A DNA stretch of 64,000 nt. Origin: G963665975 sp963665975. Its GTDB lineage: Bacteria; Bacteroidota; Rhodothermia; Rhodothermales; Bin80. The translations under genes were made by a program, and so were the position numbers. The notes beneath the pieces were generated by a model, which was given only the letters and a program-made list of their open reading frames with translations, had not been told where the DNA came from and did not search any database. Location of the stretch: positions 1,550,001 through 1,614,000 of the forward strand of contig OY762508.1 of NCBI GenBank assembly GCA_963665975.1. Direction: 5' to 3'. Shown piece after piece: positions 8,739-17,026 of this stretch (the stretch's first letter is position 1; every line of letters starts with the position of its first letter).

Positions 8739-11261
8739 ATGCAGTCAGCCCTAGCCGATACCGCTGACTTTTTCAGGATAGATGCTTCCAAGAAGCTAGA
8801 TCCGAAGGTGCGCGGCAGGCTGGGGCAGTACATGACGCCGGCCCCCATCAGCCGGTTTATGGCCAGTTTGTTCAGCGATGTATCTGGGGATGTGCGCGTG
8901 CTGGATCCCGGGGCGGGGGTGGGGTCCCTGACATCCGCTTTTGCCGAGCGCTGTGTGCGCGCTGCGTCCAAGATCAGGTCCGCTGCCCTGCATTGCTACG
9001 AAATCGAACCTGCCCTGATTGGCTACCTAACAACGATGCTCGATGATGCGCGGAGCTGCGGTGAAGCGGCGCACATTGACATAACCAGCAAGATCCATGT
9101 AAAGGACTTCATCGAAGCGTGCGCACGGCCACCCCGGAAAGACCAGCTCTCCCTGTTCAGGCAGGAGGGGGAGCCATCCTTTACTCACGTCATAATGAAT
9201 CCGCCATACAGAAAGATTCATTCCGCCCACCCGCATCGCGCAGCCCTCCGCAGCGCCGGCCTGGAGACGTCGAACCTCTACACGGGCTTTCTTTTCCTTG
9301 CCGCGATGCAGCTCCAGACCGCCGGCGAAATGGTGGCCATCGTGCCGCGATCGTTCTGCAATGGTCCCTACTTCCAGAATTTCAGGGACAAGTTCCTGCA
9401 GATGATGGTGCTGCAGCACATCCATGTATTCACCAGCCGCGACGCGGCCTTCAAGGGTGATGAGGTCCTGCAGGAGAATATCATTTTGCATGCCGTCCGG
9501 GACGCCGCTCCATCAGTGGTGACAGTGACGACGAGTCAGGGGGCAGATTTCCACTTTGATGCGCGCTCAGGAGAATGCACAGCCGAGGACCTGACACAGC
9601 GGGTGGTCGATTACCACTCAATCATCCGGCCTGGAGATCCTCGCAACGTTGTCCACCTCGCCGTGAACAACCTGGAGCAGGCCATCATGGATCGAATGGC
9701 GCACTTCAAGACGTCACTCAGCGAATTAGGTGTCCAGGTATCAACCGGCCCCGTCGTGGATTTTCGGCTACGCAAGGAGCTACGCGCGTGGCCAGAGGGG
9801 GGTGCGGCCCCGCTTCTGTACCCCGCCCACTTTCGGGGTGGCTGCCTGAAGTGGCCAAAGAAGATGAAGAAGCCAAACGCCATCGCTGTTAACGCGGCCA
9901 GTCGGAAATGGCTCTATCCGAATGAGGGGCATTTTGTGGTCACGCGTCGTTTTTCGTCGAAGGAGGAGAAGCGACGCGTGGTGGCCTCTGTCTGCCCGCC
10001 AGAGCTGCCCGGAAAACTGATCGGCTTTGAGAATCACCTGAATGTCTATCACGCCAACCGCAAGGGTCTCCCTGAATTACTGGCATTAGGCCTAAGTGTC
10101 TACCTGAACAGCAGTTTGGTGGACCGCTACTTTCGCCAGTTCAGCGGCCACACGCAAGTCAATGCCACGGACCTAAGGTCCCTCAGTTACCCAGCGCGGG
10201 CAGTCCTGGAGCGCCTCGGAAGGAAGGCGCGCGGAGCCCAACTCTCCCAGCCGGAAATCGACCGTCTCATGGAACAAGAGAACACCCCAATGACCGACAA
10301 GGAGAAGCCAATACTTGCGCAGGAACGGATCGACCAGGCGCTGCAGATCGTTAAGGCGCTGGGTATGCCGCGCGCACAGCAGAATGAACGCTCGGCGCTC
10401 ACCTTGCTGGCGCTGCTTGGCCTGATGCCCGATGCGCCGTGGACAAACGTTGCGCGCCCCCTGATGGGCATCACTCCAATCATGAACTTTTGCCGTGACC
10501 ACTATGGCACGGACTACGCTCCCAACACGCGCGAGACGTTCCGCCGCCAAACGATGCACCAGTTCGTCGAGGCGGGGATCGCCGTGTACAACCCGGACCA
10601 GCCCGACCGGCCAACAAACAGTCCGCGTGCGTGCTATCAGGTCAGCGAGGAAGTTCGGGGGGTTATCGCGACATTTGGCACGGGCACGTGGCCCGCAAGA
10701 CTGGAAGCCTACCTAGAGCACCAGGGGACGCTGGCCGACAAGTGGGCGCGGCAGCGCTCGATGCAAATGATTGCCGTGGATATTCCGGGAGGTGGGCAAA
10801 TAAAGCTGAGTCCCGGGGCCCACAGCGAGCTCATACAGCAAGTCATCACTGAGTTCGCTGCGCGCTTTGTGCTGGGGGCGGAAGTGATCTACATCGGCGA
10901 CACGGGAAACAAGGCAGGGTATCTCCAGGAGCAAAGGCTGGCAGAGCTCGGCGTGGCGATGGATCTCCATGGGAAGATGCCGGATGTGATCCTGTACAGC
11001 CCCGAAAGGAACTGGCTGCTCCTTATCGAGAGTGTCACGTCTCATGGCCCCGTTGACGCCAAGCGGCGCAACGAACTGGCCAAGGTGTTTGCGAATGCCG
11101 ACCCGGGCATCGTGTATGTCACTGCCTTTTCTGACCGCAGAACGATGGCCAGGTATCTGGGCGCAATCTCCTGGGAAACAGAGGTGTGGTGTGCTGATTC
11201 ACCTACGCATCTCATCCATTTCGACGGCAAGCGGTTCCTTGGTCCTTACGGACTGGAATGA
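8739..11261 (+). CDS. Fused BsuBI/PstI-type adenine methyltransferase and restriction endonuclease
   Basis: 840 aa from the ATG at 8739, preceded by CGAGGG; the frame is open further upstream without a better start. Residues 20-170 hold a gamma-class N6-adenine methyltransferase core: RLGQYMTPAPISRFM (motif X), VLDPGAGVGSLT (motif I, about 53-65) and IMNPPYRKI (motif IV, N154-Y157). Residues about 330-510 match the target-recognition part of such enzymes (LALGLSVYLNSSLVDRYF, HTQVNATDLRSL). At Met518 a BsuBI/PstI-type endonuclease begins, with a winged-helix-like N-terminal half (ARPLMGITPIMNF, RRQTMHQFVEAGI) and a PD-(D/E)XK-type core (MPDVILY with D749, LIESVTSHGP with E764). In described BsuBI/PstI systems M and R are separate genes, so one chain is unusual. 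The recognition sequence is predicted to be CTGCAG-like from family membership only. Confidence 0.9.
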   Translation: MQSALADTADFFRIDASKKLDPKVRGRLGQYMTPAPISRFMASLFSDVSGDVRVLDPGAGVGSLTSAFAERCVRAASKIRSAALHCYEIEPALIGYLTTMLDDARSCGEAAHIDITSKIHVKDFIEACARPPRKDQLSLFRQEGEPSFTHVIMNPPYRKIHSAHPHRAALRSAGLETSNLYTGFLFLAAMQLQTAGEMVAIVPRSFCNGPYFQNFRDKFLQMMVLQHIHVFTSRDAAFKGDEVLQENIILHAVRDAAPSVVTVTTSQGADFHFDARSGECTAEDLTQRVVDYHSIIRPGDPRNVVHLAVNNLEQAIMDRMAHFKTSLSELGVQVSTGPVVDFRLRKELRAWPEGGAAPLLYPAHFRGGCLKWPKKMKKPNAIAVNAASRKWLYPNEGHFVVTRRFSSKEEKRRVVASVCPPELPGKLIGFENHLNVYHANRKGLPELLALGLSVYLNSSLVDRYFRQFSGHTQVNATDLRSLSYPARAVLERLGRKARGAQLSQPEIDRLMEQENTPMTDKEKPILAQERIDQALQIVKALGMPRAQQNERSALTLLALLGLMPDAPWTNVARPLMGITPIMNFCRDHYGTDYAPNTRETFRRQTMHQFVEAGIAVYNPDQPDRPTNSPRACYQVSEEVRGVIATFGTGTWPARLEAYLEHQGTLADKWARQRSMQMIAVDIPGGGQIKLSPGAHSELIQQVITEFAARFVLGAEVIYIGDTGNKAGYLQEQRLAELGVAMDLHGKMPDVILYSPERNWLLLIESVTSHGPVDAKRRNELAKVFANADPGIVYVTAFSDRRTMARYLGAISWETEVWCADSPTHLIHFDGKRFLGPYGLE

Positions 11262-11367
11262 CGGTGACAGGGGCGGTGCTGCGGGAAGCCGCGGATGGTA
11301 AGAGACCGCCGCCGCACAGGAGGCGCGATTCCTTGGGAGAAGACTTGAACAATGACTGGCATGGATC

Positions 11368-11409
11368 ACGTCGTCCCTGAAGAAGTACTTCGGGTTATAG
11401 GGACGACGT
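11368..11409. promoter_or_regulatory. Nested palindrome upstream of the disrupted gene
   Basis: An 11-bp perfect inverted repeat, ACGTCGTCCCT (11368-11378) and AGGGACGACGT (11399-11409), encloses a second perfect 10-bp palindrome GAAGTACTTC (11382-11391). It ends 12 bp before the ATG at 11422. It could be an operator, a leader hairpin controlling translation, or a terminator of the upstream gene. No T-run follows, which argues against a classical terminator. Confidence 0.55.
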
Positions 11410-12048
11410 AATGCACCCTCAATGGACAAAGCAGATGACAATAGAAGGTTCGTCGCCCTGTGGGAAGAGTTGCAGACATCGCACGGCCTGATCAGGGCGG
11501 GCTTCGGACACCTGCAGGAGATTGACGGGGGGAATGACTTTTACCATTTGCCCCATCTTCTATTGGCGAGCGGCATAGAGAAGTTCATGAAGTGCTACAT
11601 CATGCTGGTTGAATACGCTCGTACTGGCTCATACCCTGGTGTCAGACGGATGAAGGGGTTCGGGCACAATCTGGTGAAGATTCTTGATACGGTTTGTGAC
11701 AAGTATTATGATGTCAACACATCTCCGATCCTCGCGGCTGAACTGGCATTTCTAAAGAAGGATCGAACTCTCAGAGACTGTGTGCAAATATTGTCTGACT
11801 TCGGCGAGCAGGGAAGGTACTACAACCTTAATGTTGTCGCAGGTGAACGTCTGCCACCCATTGATCCTAAGACGGAGTGGCTAAAATTGGAGAACAGAGT
11901 GGAGGACATAGCACCTTATCTGGAAGAACAGTCGTAAGCGTCCGGTCAAGTACAGGTTAAAGGCAACCTCGGCTGTGCCGAAGAGTGCCGGACGGGGAGG
12001 CAGGGAACTGTTGGACTTGGCGTTCCCGGGACACTTGTTATCTGGCTA

Positions 12049-13605
12049 TTATGCTGCTTTGCCTCTGTCAGCTTTCCAGGCCTTCTGCCAATGATGGGGC
12101 AGGAGTTCTGCGACGCGTTTGGCAGGATGCGTCGGGATGCGCTGGAACACGTCCGTGAGCCACTCCTGGGGATTGACGCCGTGGAGTTTGCACGTGCCAA
12201 GGAGCGAATAGACTACGGCTGCCCGCTGGGCTGCATCATGCGATCCGGCAAACAAGTAGTTCTTCCTTCCCAGAGCCAACGGGCGCAGGGCATTTTCGAT
12301 CAAGTTGTTGTCCGGCTCGACACGGCCCTCTTCCAGGTATCGGATCAGCCTTGGCCACAAGCCGAGCGTATAGGCCGTCGCCTTACCCCACGGGCTCTTG
12401 GGCAGCCCCCTGTTCGCCTCCAGCCAGGGCTTCAACGCCTCCAGCACAGGCCGTGCGTTTTTCTGACGCACCGCACGCCGCCGAGCCGCATCGGCACCTT
12501 CCTCACGCAGCGTGCGCTCCACCGTGTAGACGCGCCCGAATTGCTTCAACACATGCTCGGTCTTCTCCGGCTCGTATGTGCGGCAGTCGTAGAACTTGCG
12601 ACGCGCATGGGCCATGCACCCGTACAGCGTAATCGAGGGGTGCACATCGAACGCCTCGTAGGCCACATACCCGTCTGTCTGCAGCGCTCCTATATACCCA
12701 TGCAAAAACGCCGCCGGGCCTGCCCGCGCACGGCTCCGACGATATTCCATCACCAATAGCTGCGACTCCGGGGCATGGTAGGCCCAATAGTACCCCCGAT
12801 GGGTCTCGCCTTTCTTGTTGCGATCCTGCACCCGGATCGGCGTCTCATCCGCTTGCAGATACCCGCTCGTGAGCGCCTCCTGCTTCAGCGCCTCATACAG
12901 GGGCTGAAGATGCCACGCCGTCTGGGCTATCCACCCTCCGAGCGTGGACTTCGGTATCTCAATACCTGCCCGCCGGAATCGCTGCTGCTGCCGGTATAGG
13001 GGAAGGTGGTCGGTAAACTTATCGACCACTACGTGCGCCAACAGTCCCGGCCCGGCCATCCCCTTGTCAATCAGCCGCGCCGGCAACTCGGCCACAAGCA
13101 CGCCTCGGTCCTCATTGGTTGGATCCACGTACTTGGGACGAAGATACTCGATCACTTTGTATCTGCCGGGCACGTACTCCAGGATCTGCGTCCGTTCCGT
13201 ACCGATGCACTGGAGTCCGGTGGTGTCCACGTCCGGTTCGATCGTAATCGTCTCGCGGGGTAGGTGATCCGGCAGATCATCGAAGTCCGGACGCCGCTTG
13301 GGCTTGCGCCGCTTTCGCTTGGTCTGACCTGTTTCAGGCTCGGGCGGAGGCAGAGGAGCCTGGACCTCCATGTCGGGAAACAACCAACCCTGCTGCGGAT
13401 CCGGCTCTACCACGAATCGTTCGCTTTTCGGGCTAAAGAGCAAGCGCTGGAGTACATCCAACTGCCGCTTCAACTCGTCCACTGTCTCACGCAGATCGCT
13501 ATTGTCCTCACGCAGGCTGGTGTTCTGCTGAAGTACCTCGGCAAGCTGCGCACGGAGGACGTCAGCATCCGCAGAAGAGAAGGAATTCTGTGCTTCAGGC
13601 TGCAT
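12049..13605 (-). CDS. tnpC: IS66 transposase TnpC
   Basis: About 518 aa from the ATG chosen at 13605; ATGs at 13611 and 13623 are equally possible. The order is an N-terminal leucine-zipper segment (VLRAQLAEVLQQNTSLREDN), a proline-rich basic hinge (KRKRRKPKRRPDFDDLPDH), a zinc-finger-like region and the DDE domain with LQADETPIRV (Asp), QTDGYVAYEAF (Asp) and DNNLIENALRPLALG (Glu). The C-terminal tail LFAGSHDAAQRAAVVYSL is typical of the family. It is the catalytic transposase of the element and is complete. A diverged 3' fragment of a related gene occurs at 42591-42815. Confidence 0.95.
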   Translation of the reverse strand: MQPEAQNSFSSADADVLRAQLAEVLQQNTSLREDNSDLRETVDELKRQLDVLQRLLFSPKSERFVVEPDPQQGWLFPDMEVQAPLPPPEPETGQTKRKRRKPKRRPDFDDLPDHLPRETITIEPDVDTTGLQCIGTERTQILEYVPGRYKVIEYLRPKYVDPTNEDRGVLVAELPARLIDKGMAGPGLLAHVVVDKFTDHLPLYRQQQRFRRAGIEIPKSTLGGWIAQTAWHLQPLYEALKQEALTSGYLQADETPIRVQDRNKKGETHRGYYWAYHAPESQLLVMEYRRSRARAGPAAFLHGYIGALQTDGYVAYEAFDVHPSITLYGCMAHARRKFYDCRTYEPEKTEHVLKQFGRVYTVERTLREEGADAARRRAVRQKNARPVLEALKPWLEANRGLPKSPWGKATAYTLGLWPRLIRYLEEGRVEPDNNLIENALRPLALGRKNYLFAGSHDAAQRAAVVYSLLGTCKLHGVNPQEWLTDVFQRIPTHPAKRVAELLPHHWQKAWKADRGKAA

Positions 13606-13656
13606 GATCATACAACAAATCATGCACTTAGATTGTTCCCCATTGTACCGGACCAA

Positions 13657-14004
13657 TCACCCCGATTTTCGGCCTTCTACCGCATACCGGCACCGATATC
13701 TTGCCGACTTCAGAGACACTCCCTCCAACAACATTACCATCTGTGCCCAAGTCGGCGTCTCCGCTTTCGGCAACTCGAACGTACCCGCCTCAAGTCGCTT
13801 GTAAAAGATCGCAAAGCCGTTCCGATCCCATGTTAAAGCCTTCAAATGGCTCCGCCTCCGGTTAACAAACACAAAAACATCCCCCGACATCGGATCCTGC
13901 CTCATGCCGGTACGCACCAAGGCACTCAGACCGTCAAAGCCGTTGCGCATGTCGGCCGGCTGACAGTAGAAAAAGTACCGGCGCGAAGGCCCTAGTCCGA
14001 TCAT
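13657..14004 (-). CDS. tnpB: IS66 accessory protein TnpB (Orf2)
   Basis: 115 aa from the ATG at 14004, whose bases overlap the tnpA stop (ATGA). It shows the IS66 Orf2 signature: RYFFYCQPADMRNGFDGLSA, DVFVFVNRRRSHLKAL and WDRNGFAIFYKRLEAG. It is required together with TnpA and TnpC for transposition of IS66 elements; its biochemical role is poorly defined. Length is normal. Confidence 0.95.
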   Translation of the reverse strand: MIGLGPSRRYFFYCQPADMRNGFDGLSALVRTGMRQDPMSGDVFVFVNRRRSHLKALTWDRNGFAIFYKRLEAGTFELPKAETPTWAQMVMLLEGVSLKSARYRCRYAVEGRKSG

Positions 14005-14294
14005 GACCGCACCAGTTGTACCAAATACGACGCAGACACCGGAGCAAAGAAGCGCACACACATCCCAGAGGGATACCGCACTTCCACGCGCGCCTGATCG
14101 CCTGTCGCAGGGCTGCTTATCTCCACGAAACTGCCCGCTGACACAACCTCCCGGCGATACTTCCGCCGCCAGTAGACCAGCTGCGCATGGGAGATGCCGC
14201 TCTCAGCACAAAAGGCCGCTGCCGTCTGGCCACTCTCTTCATACAGTTCCACGAGTGGATACATCTCTTTCGCCGTACGTCTTGGTGCTCCCAT
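14001..14294 (-). CDS. tnpA: IS66 accessory protein TnpA (helix-turn-helix)
   Basis: 97 aa. The N-terminal helix-turn-helix of the transposase-8/IS66 OrfA type is clear (EMYPLVELYEESGQTAAAF, CAESGISHAQLVYWRRKY). A short beta-rich tail follows (RVEVRYPSGMCVRFFAP). It is the first gene of the element, translationally coupled to tnpB by a 4-base overlap, and probably binds the terminal repeats. Confidence 0.92.
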   Translation of the reverse strand: MGAPRRTAKEMYPLVELYEESGQTAAAFCAESGISHAQLVYWRRKYRREVVSAGSFVEISSPATGDQARVEVRYPSGMCVRFFAPVSASYLVQLVRS

Positions 14295-14971
14295 GCGATC
14301 CAGACTTTGAGTTCTCGGGTCCAGGAGTAATCTCCACAGAACGCGTCACTCAATCCAGATGGGGTTCACCGCACGGTTACGAACAGTCAGCTCAATTGCA
14401 CGAAAGCTATCCAAGGGTCAACGCCAAGTTGATCTCCGTACTGGAGCGCATGGTGCGGGCCATTGCGCTCCAGTTTACGCTTGGGCGGGATGCCAAAGAC
14501 GGCAGCCTGATCAAGCAACTGTCACCAGTCTACATGGACTTCATTCGTGTGGCACATGAACGGATTGGGACGGTGGACTACCGGCGGTCGGTGGAAATTC
14601 TGAGGCGCGATAGGCATAAGTGGATCAGGCGCTCTGAGCGGCGCGTATTGAAAAGTAAGTGGCCATCGCGTGTGCTGCACAGGCGCGATTTCGGAGACGA
14701 ATGGCCATTTAGGGTGGATCGTGTGATTGTTCAGCGCAAACCCAGTTTTTTCTATCTGGTGTACATAGACGGGTACATGTTTGCTTTGAATGGGGCGGCT
14801 AGAAGTCGTTTTAATCTGCCCCACCCATTTGAAGCAGGAGAAGCTATTTTGGGTAAGTCGATCGGTCCGTTTATCGACATTGCCCAATCTTTGTGATCTC
14901 GTAGGGGTGTGCCCCGCAGCGCTGGCGATGACGTCAACATCTGCAGCGGGGAAACCTGCAATCATAACCAT

Positions 14972-15181
14972 TCAAACAGCGAACGATTCTAATAGCTTAT
15001 GTGCGATCGTGCATACGCGTAGAGGGGCGGCAAAGCCGAATCGATTACCTATTCCGTCATCATTTTTGCCAGCCGTGTCGGAGGCTTCATGCACCAATCC
15101 TTGCACAAGTCCGCGAACTGTGTCGGTTAACCAGACTGGATGCAGATTAGCCTCGCGCTGCTGACGAAGCGCCTTTAACAT
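14972..15181 (-). CDS. Hypothetical small protein
   Basis: 69 aa, no recognisable family. Its ATG overlaps the stop of the preceding minus-strand gene in the string ATGTTAA, which supports a coupled pair. It shows a basic N-terminus (MLKALRQQREANLHP) and an amphipathic middle (TVRGLVQGLVHEASDTAG). It could equally be the shortened 3' part of the neighbouring gene. Confidence 0.4.
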   Translation of the reverse strand: MLKALRQQREANLHPVWLTDTVRGLVQGLVHEASDTAGKNDDGIGNRFGFAAPLRVCTIAHKLLESFAV

Positions 15182-15438
15182 AGTTGTTGCAGGTAACGTT
15201 CGAAGGCGACTAGAGGGTGTTCGAGTCTATTTTGATACCTGATAAAGTCGTGGTGCAAGTGCACGAAATCGTTACTTACGCTGTCAAACCATTGAGCAAC
15301 ATAGCCTTGATTTGGCAGTTGGTATAGCAGTAAGAACACACTTCTTTTGGCGTCCGCGGATATCGCCTCTCCGTAACATCCTTTTTTGCGCCGGGACGGC
15401 GAATCAAGAATGGAGTTAAGTCGCTTGAGGAGACTCAT
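15175..15438 (-). CDS. Hypothetical protein
   Basis: 87 aa, no named family. The sequence looks protein-like, with aromatic and helical segments (RSVFLLLYQLPNQGYVAQW, DFVHLHHDFIRYQNRL). It sits between two other minus-strand genes with a 40-bp gap upstream and a 7-base overlap downstream, so the three may form a small operon. It is divergent from the HindIII-like genes at 16096. Confidence 0.45.
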   Translation of the reverse strand: MSLLKRLNSILDSPSRRKKGCYGEAISADAKRSVFLLLYQLPNQGYVAQWFDSVSNDFVHLHHDFIRYQNRLEHPLVAFERYLQQLC

Positions 15439-15478
15439 ATTCGCCGAATCATCCCGGCACTTGGGCTGTTGCCGGGAA

Positions 15479-15862
15479 TTACTGTGGCGGAAGTGTTTTG
15501 ACAGTGTCGACTATGTTGACCGCCAATGGATAAATTGAGGGCATACGGGTGGTTTGCCACTCTTCATTGTTACTCCGCCTAAACCTCACGGTCAGTGTGT
15601 TCTCTGTCGAGGGGCCAAGCCGACAGTCAGAGCCACCCCCCATGAAGAAGCCGCTCATGAACGCTCGTTCAGCCGCGCGATTTGCCCTAAGGATTGGGAT
15701 GTATTCCCCTCGAGCCACAGCCGTAGCGATGGCCAAGGCGTGCGCGATCACTTGCCCCGAGGTAAGCTCCGTACCAGTAGTCGTTGTTAAGTGGCTGTGT
15801 ACGTAATTGAAATTCTCACGAGCGTCTTTGGGTAGCCGGATGTGGGAAGGCACGTTGTTCAT
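15479..15862 (-). CDS. Hypothetical protein
   Basis: 127 aa from the ATG at 15862 (MNNVPSHIRLPKDARENF). The frame is open to 15994, but the shorter start gives a better N-terminus. The first half resembles a short DNA-binding or regulator-like segment (LTSGQVIAHALAIATAVARG). The rest contains TLTVRFRRSNNEEWQTTRM. There is no family match from memory. It is the first gene of the putative three-gene minus-strand cluster. Confidence 0.5.
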   Translation of the reverse strand: MNNVPSHIRLPKDARENFNYVHSHLTTTTGTELTSGQVIAHALAIATAVARGEYIPILRANRAAERAFMSGFFMGGGSDCRLGPSTENTLTVRFRRSNNEEWQTTRMPSIYPLAVNIVDTVKTLPPQ

Positions 15863-16095
15863 CGATATTAAATGACCTGTTTCCAATTGGAACCAGATGG
15901 AAACGGGTCGCGTTCGATTGGTTCCCGGTAGCTCTCTCCTATAAGTGTCCCCGCACAGCGCCCGTACCAAGCCTACAATTACGCCTAATCCCATACACTA
16001 CCCTGCCTATCTTTTCGTGACGCGTACTCCGCACGAAGCCTTGGCGCTATAACTCAACATATCTGCGTTCCACCCTCCCAGCAATAGAGCACGAA

Positions 16096-17022
16096 ATGTC
16101 CAGCGCGAATCGGTCGGTCTTGAGTCAAGAAGACCTCGAGCATAGGCGGGAGTGGTTAGATGACATCAGCCGCGGCAGCGGGAATTTTGGTGCTGCCGTA
16201 GATCGCTTGGAAAACAAAATAGCGGGCGAGATCAACGCTGCAGGCGTACCCCCGTTGCTTAACCACCTCCGCCTCTGTGGAGCCATCCCCGAACGCTACG
16301 GTCGCGACAGTAGCGAAGAGAAGCTGTATTCCAAATACACGGACATTGTCATCCACAGGGCCTTCACAGCCATAGGCCTGTCCAGTAATGTACTCAGCGA
16401 GCGAGCCGACTCCGCAGATGTTGAATGTGCCTGCCCGGAATACGAGTTTGTCGCCGATGCCAAGGCTTTCCGGCTAAGCCGTACCGCGAAGAATCAGAAA
16501 GACTTCAAGGTGCAGGCCATGGACAGCTGGAAACGGGGGAGACCTTACGCGACCGTCGTGTGTCCCGCCTACCAACTTCCCAGCCGCGCCAGCCAGATAT
16601 ATCAGCAGGCGGCCTCGCGAAATGTGTTCGTGTCCACATATACCCATCTGTGCGCACTTGTGCGGCTGGCGAACGTCCGGGGCACTGATCTAGCCCTTGC
16701 CAGCCTGCACCAACTGTTCAGGGCCGTAGAGACGATGAATCCGTCCAAGAACGCTGTAGCGTATTGGCAAACGGTCAACAGGACCTTACTGGACGCTGAC
16801 GCCACCCTCTCGTCGATATGGCGTGAGGAAAAGATCGCGACAGTGAAATCGATTTTGATGTCCAAAGAGGAGGCGCTGAGGTTTCTCCAAGAGGCACGAA
16901 TGCGTATCATGCGTATGTCGAAGCAAGAGGCGGTCACCGAGCTCTTAAGAGCCTCGAAGCTGGACAAGCGTGTCACCAAAGTCAAGTCTGTAAAGCCCAA
17001 CGGGTTGCTGGACATTACGTAG
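16096..17022 (+). CDS. Type II restriction endonuclease, HindIII family
   Basis: 308 aa. The central region carries the HindIII-family signature: RDSSEEKLYSKYTDIVIHRA, SERADSADVECACPEY and the catalytic PD-(D/E)XK stretch YEFVADAKAFRLSRTAKNQK, followed by PAYQLPSRASQIYQQA. Enzymes of this family cut AAGCTT; that specificity is inferred from similarity, not shown here. The methyltransferase gene starts four bases after the stop codon, giving a standard R-M operon. Both genes look complete. AAGCTT sites occur in the window (for example at bases 11-16), so protection by methylation rather than site loss would be needed. Confidence 0.9.
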   Translation: MSSANRSVLSQEDLEHRREWLDDISRGSGNFGAAVDRLENKIAGEINAAGVPPLLNHLRLCGAIPERYGRDSSEEKLYSKYTDIVIHRAFTAIGLSSNVLSERADSADVECACPEYEFVADAKAFRLSRTAKNQKDFKVQAMDSWKRGRPYATVVCPAYQLPSRASQIYQQAASRNVFVSTYTHLCALVRLANVRGTDLALASLHQLFRAVETMNPSKNAVAYWQTVNRTLLDADATLSSIWREEKIATVKSILMSKEEALRFLQEARMRIMRMSKQEAVTELLRASKLDKRVTKVKSVKPNGLLDIT

Positions 17023-17026
17023 AAGT

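Larger units (their letters stand above)
11934..14380 (-). mobile_element. Complete IS66-family insertion sequence
   Basis: 2447 bp. The left terminus GTAAGCGTCCGGTCAAGTAC and the reversed right terminus GTAACCGTGCGGTGAACCCC are imperfect inverted repeats. Direct 8-bp target duplications GAACAGTC lie at 11926-11933 and 14381-14388, as expected for IS66. Three genes (tnpA, tnpB, tnpC) run on the minus strand. All appear intact, so this copy may still be mobile. It disrupts the plus-strand gene at 11422-14896. Confidence 0.93.
11422..14896 (+). pseudogene. 339-aa accessory gene split by IS66 (HEPN-like N-terminal half)
   Basis: The 5' part (11422-11933) encodes 170 residues and is then stopped by a TAA contributed by the IS66 left end. 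The 3' part resumes at 14389. Joining the two across one copy of the 8-bp duplication GAACAGTC gives an uninterrupted 340-codon frame ending at TGA 14894-14896. The N-terminal half is helical (LLLASGIEKFMKCYIMLV, KGFGHNLVKILDTV), resembling HEPN-type helical bundles. The C-terminal half contains KWIRRSERRVLKS and SFFYLVYIDGYMFALNG. I recognise no named family, and the HEPN label is an inference from the helix pattern. Its place between two restriction systems suggests a defence role. Confidence 0.75.

Noticed and set aside
11934..14380. First candidate IS66 right end at 14330-14353
   Set aside because: Its inverted-repeat match was poor and the 8-mers did not repeat. The end at 14380 gives both a good repeat and an exact 8-bp duplication.
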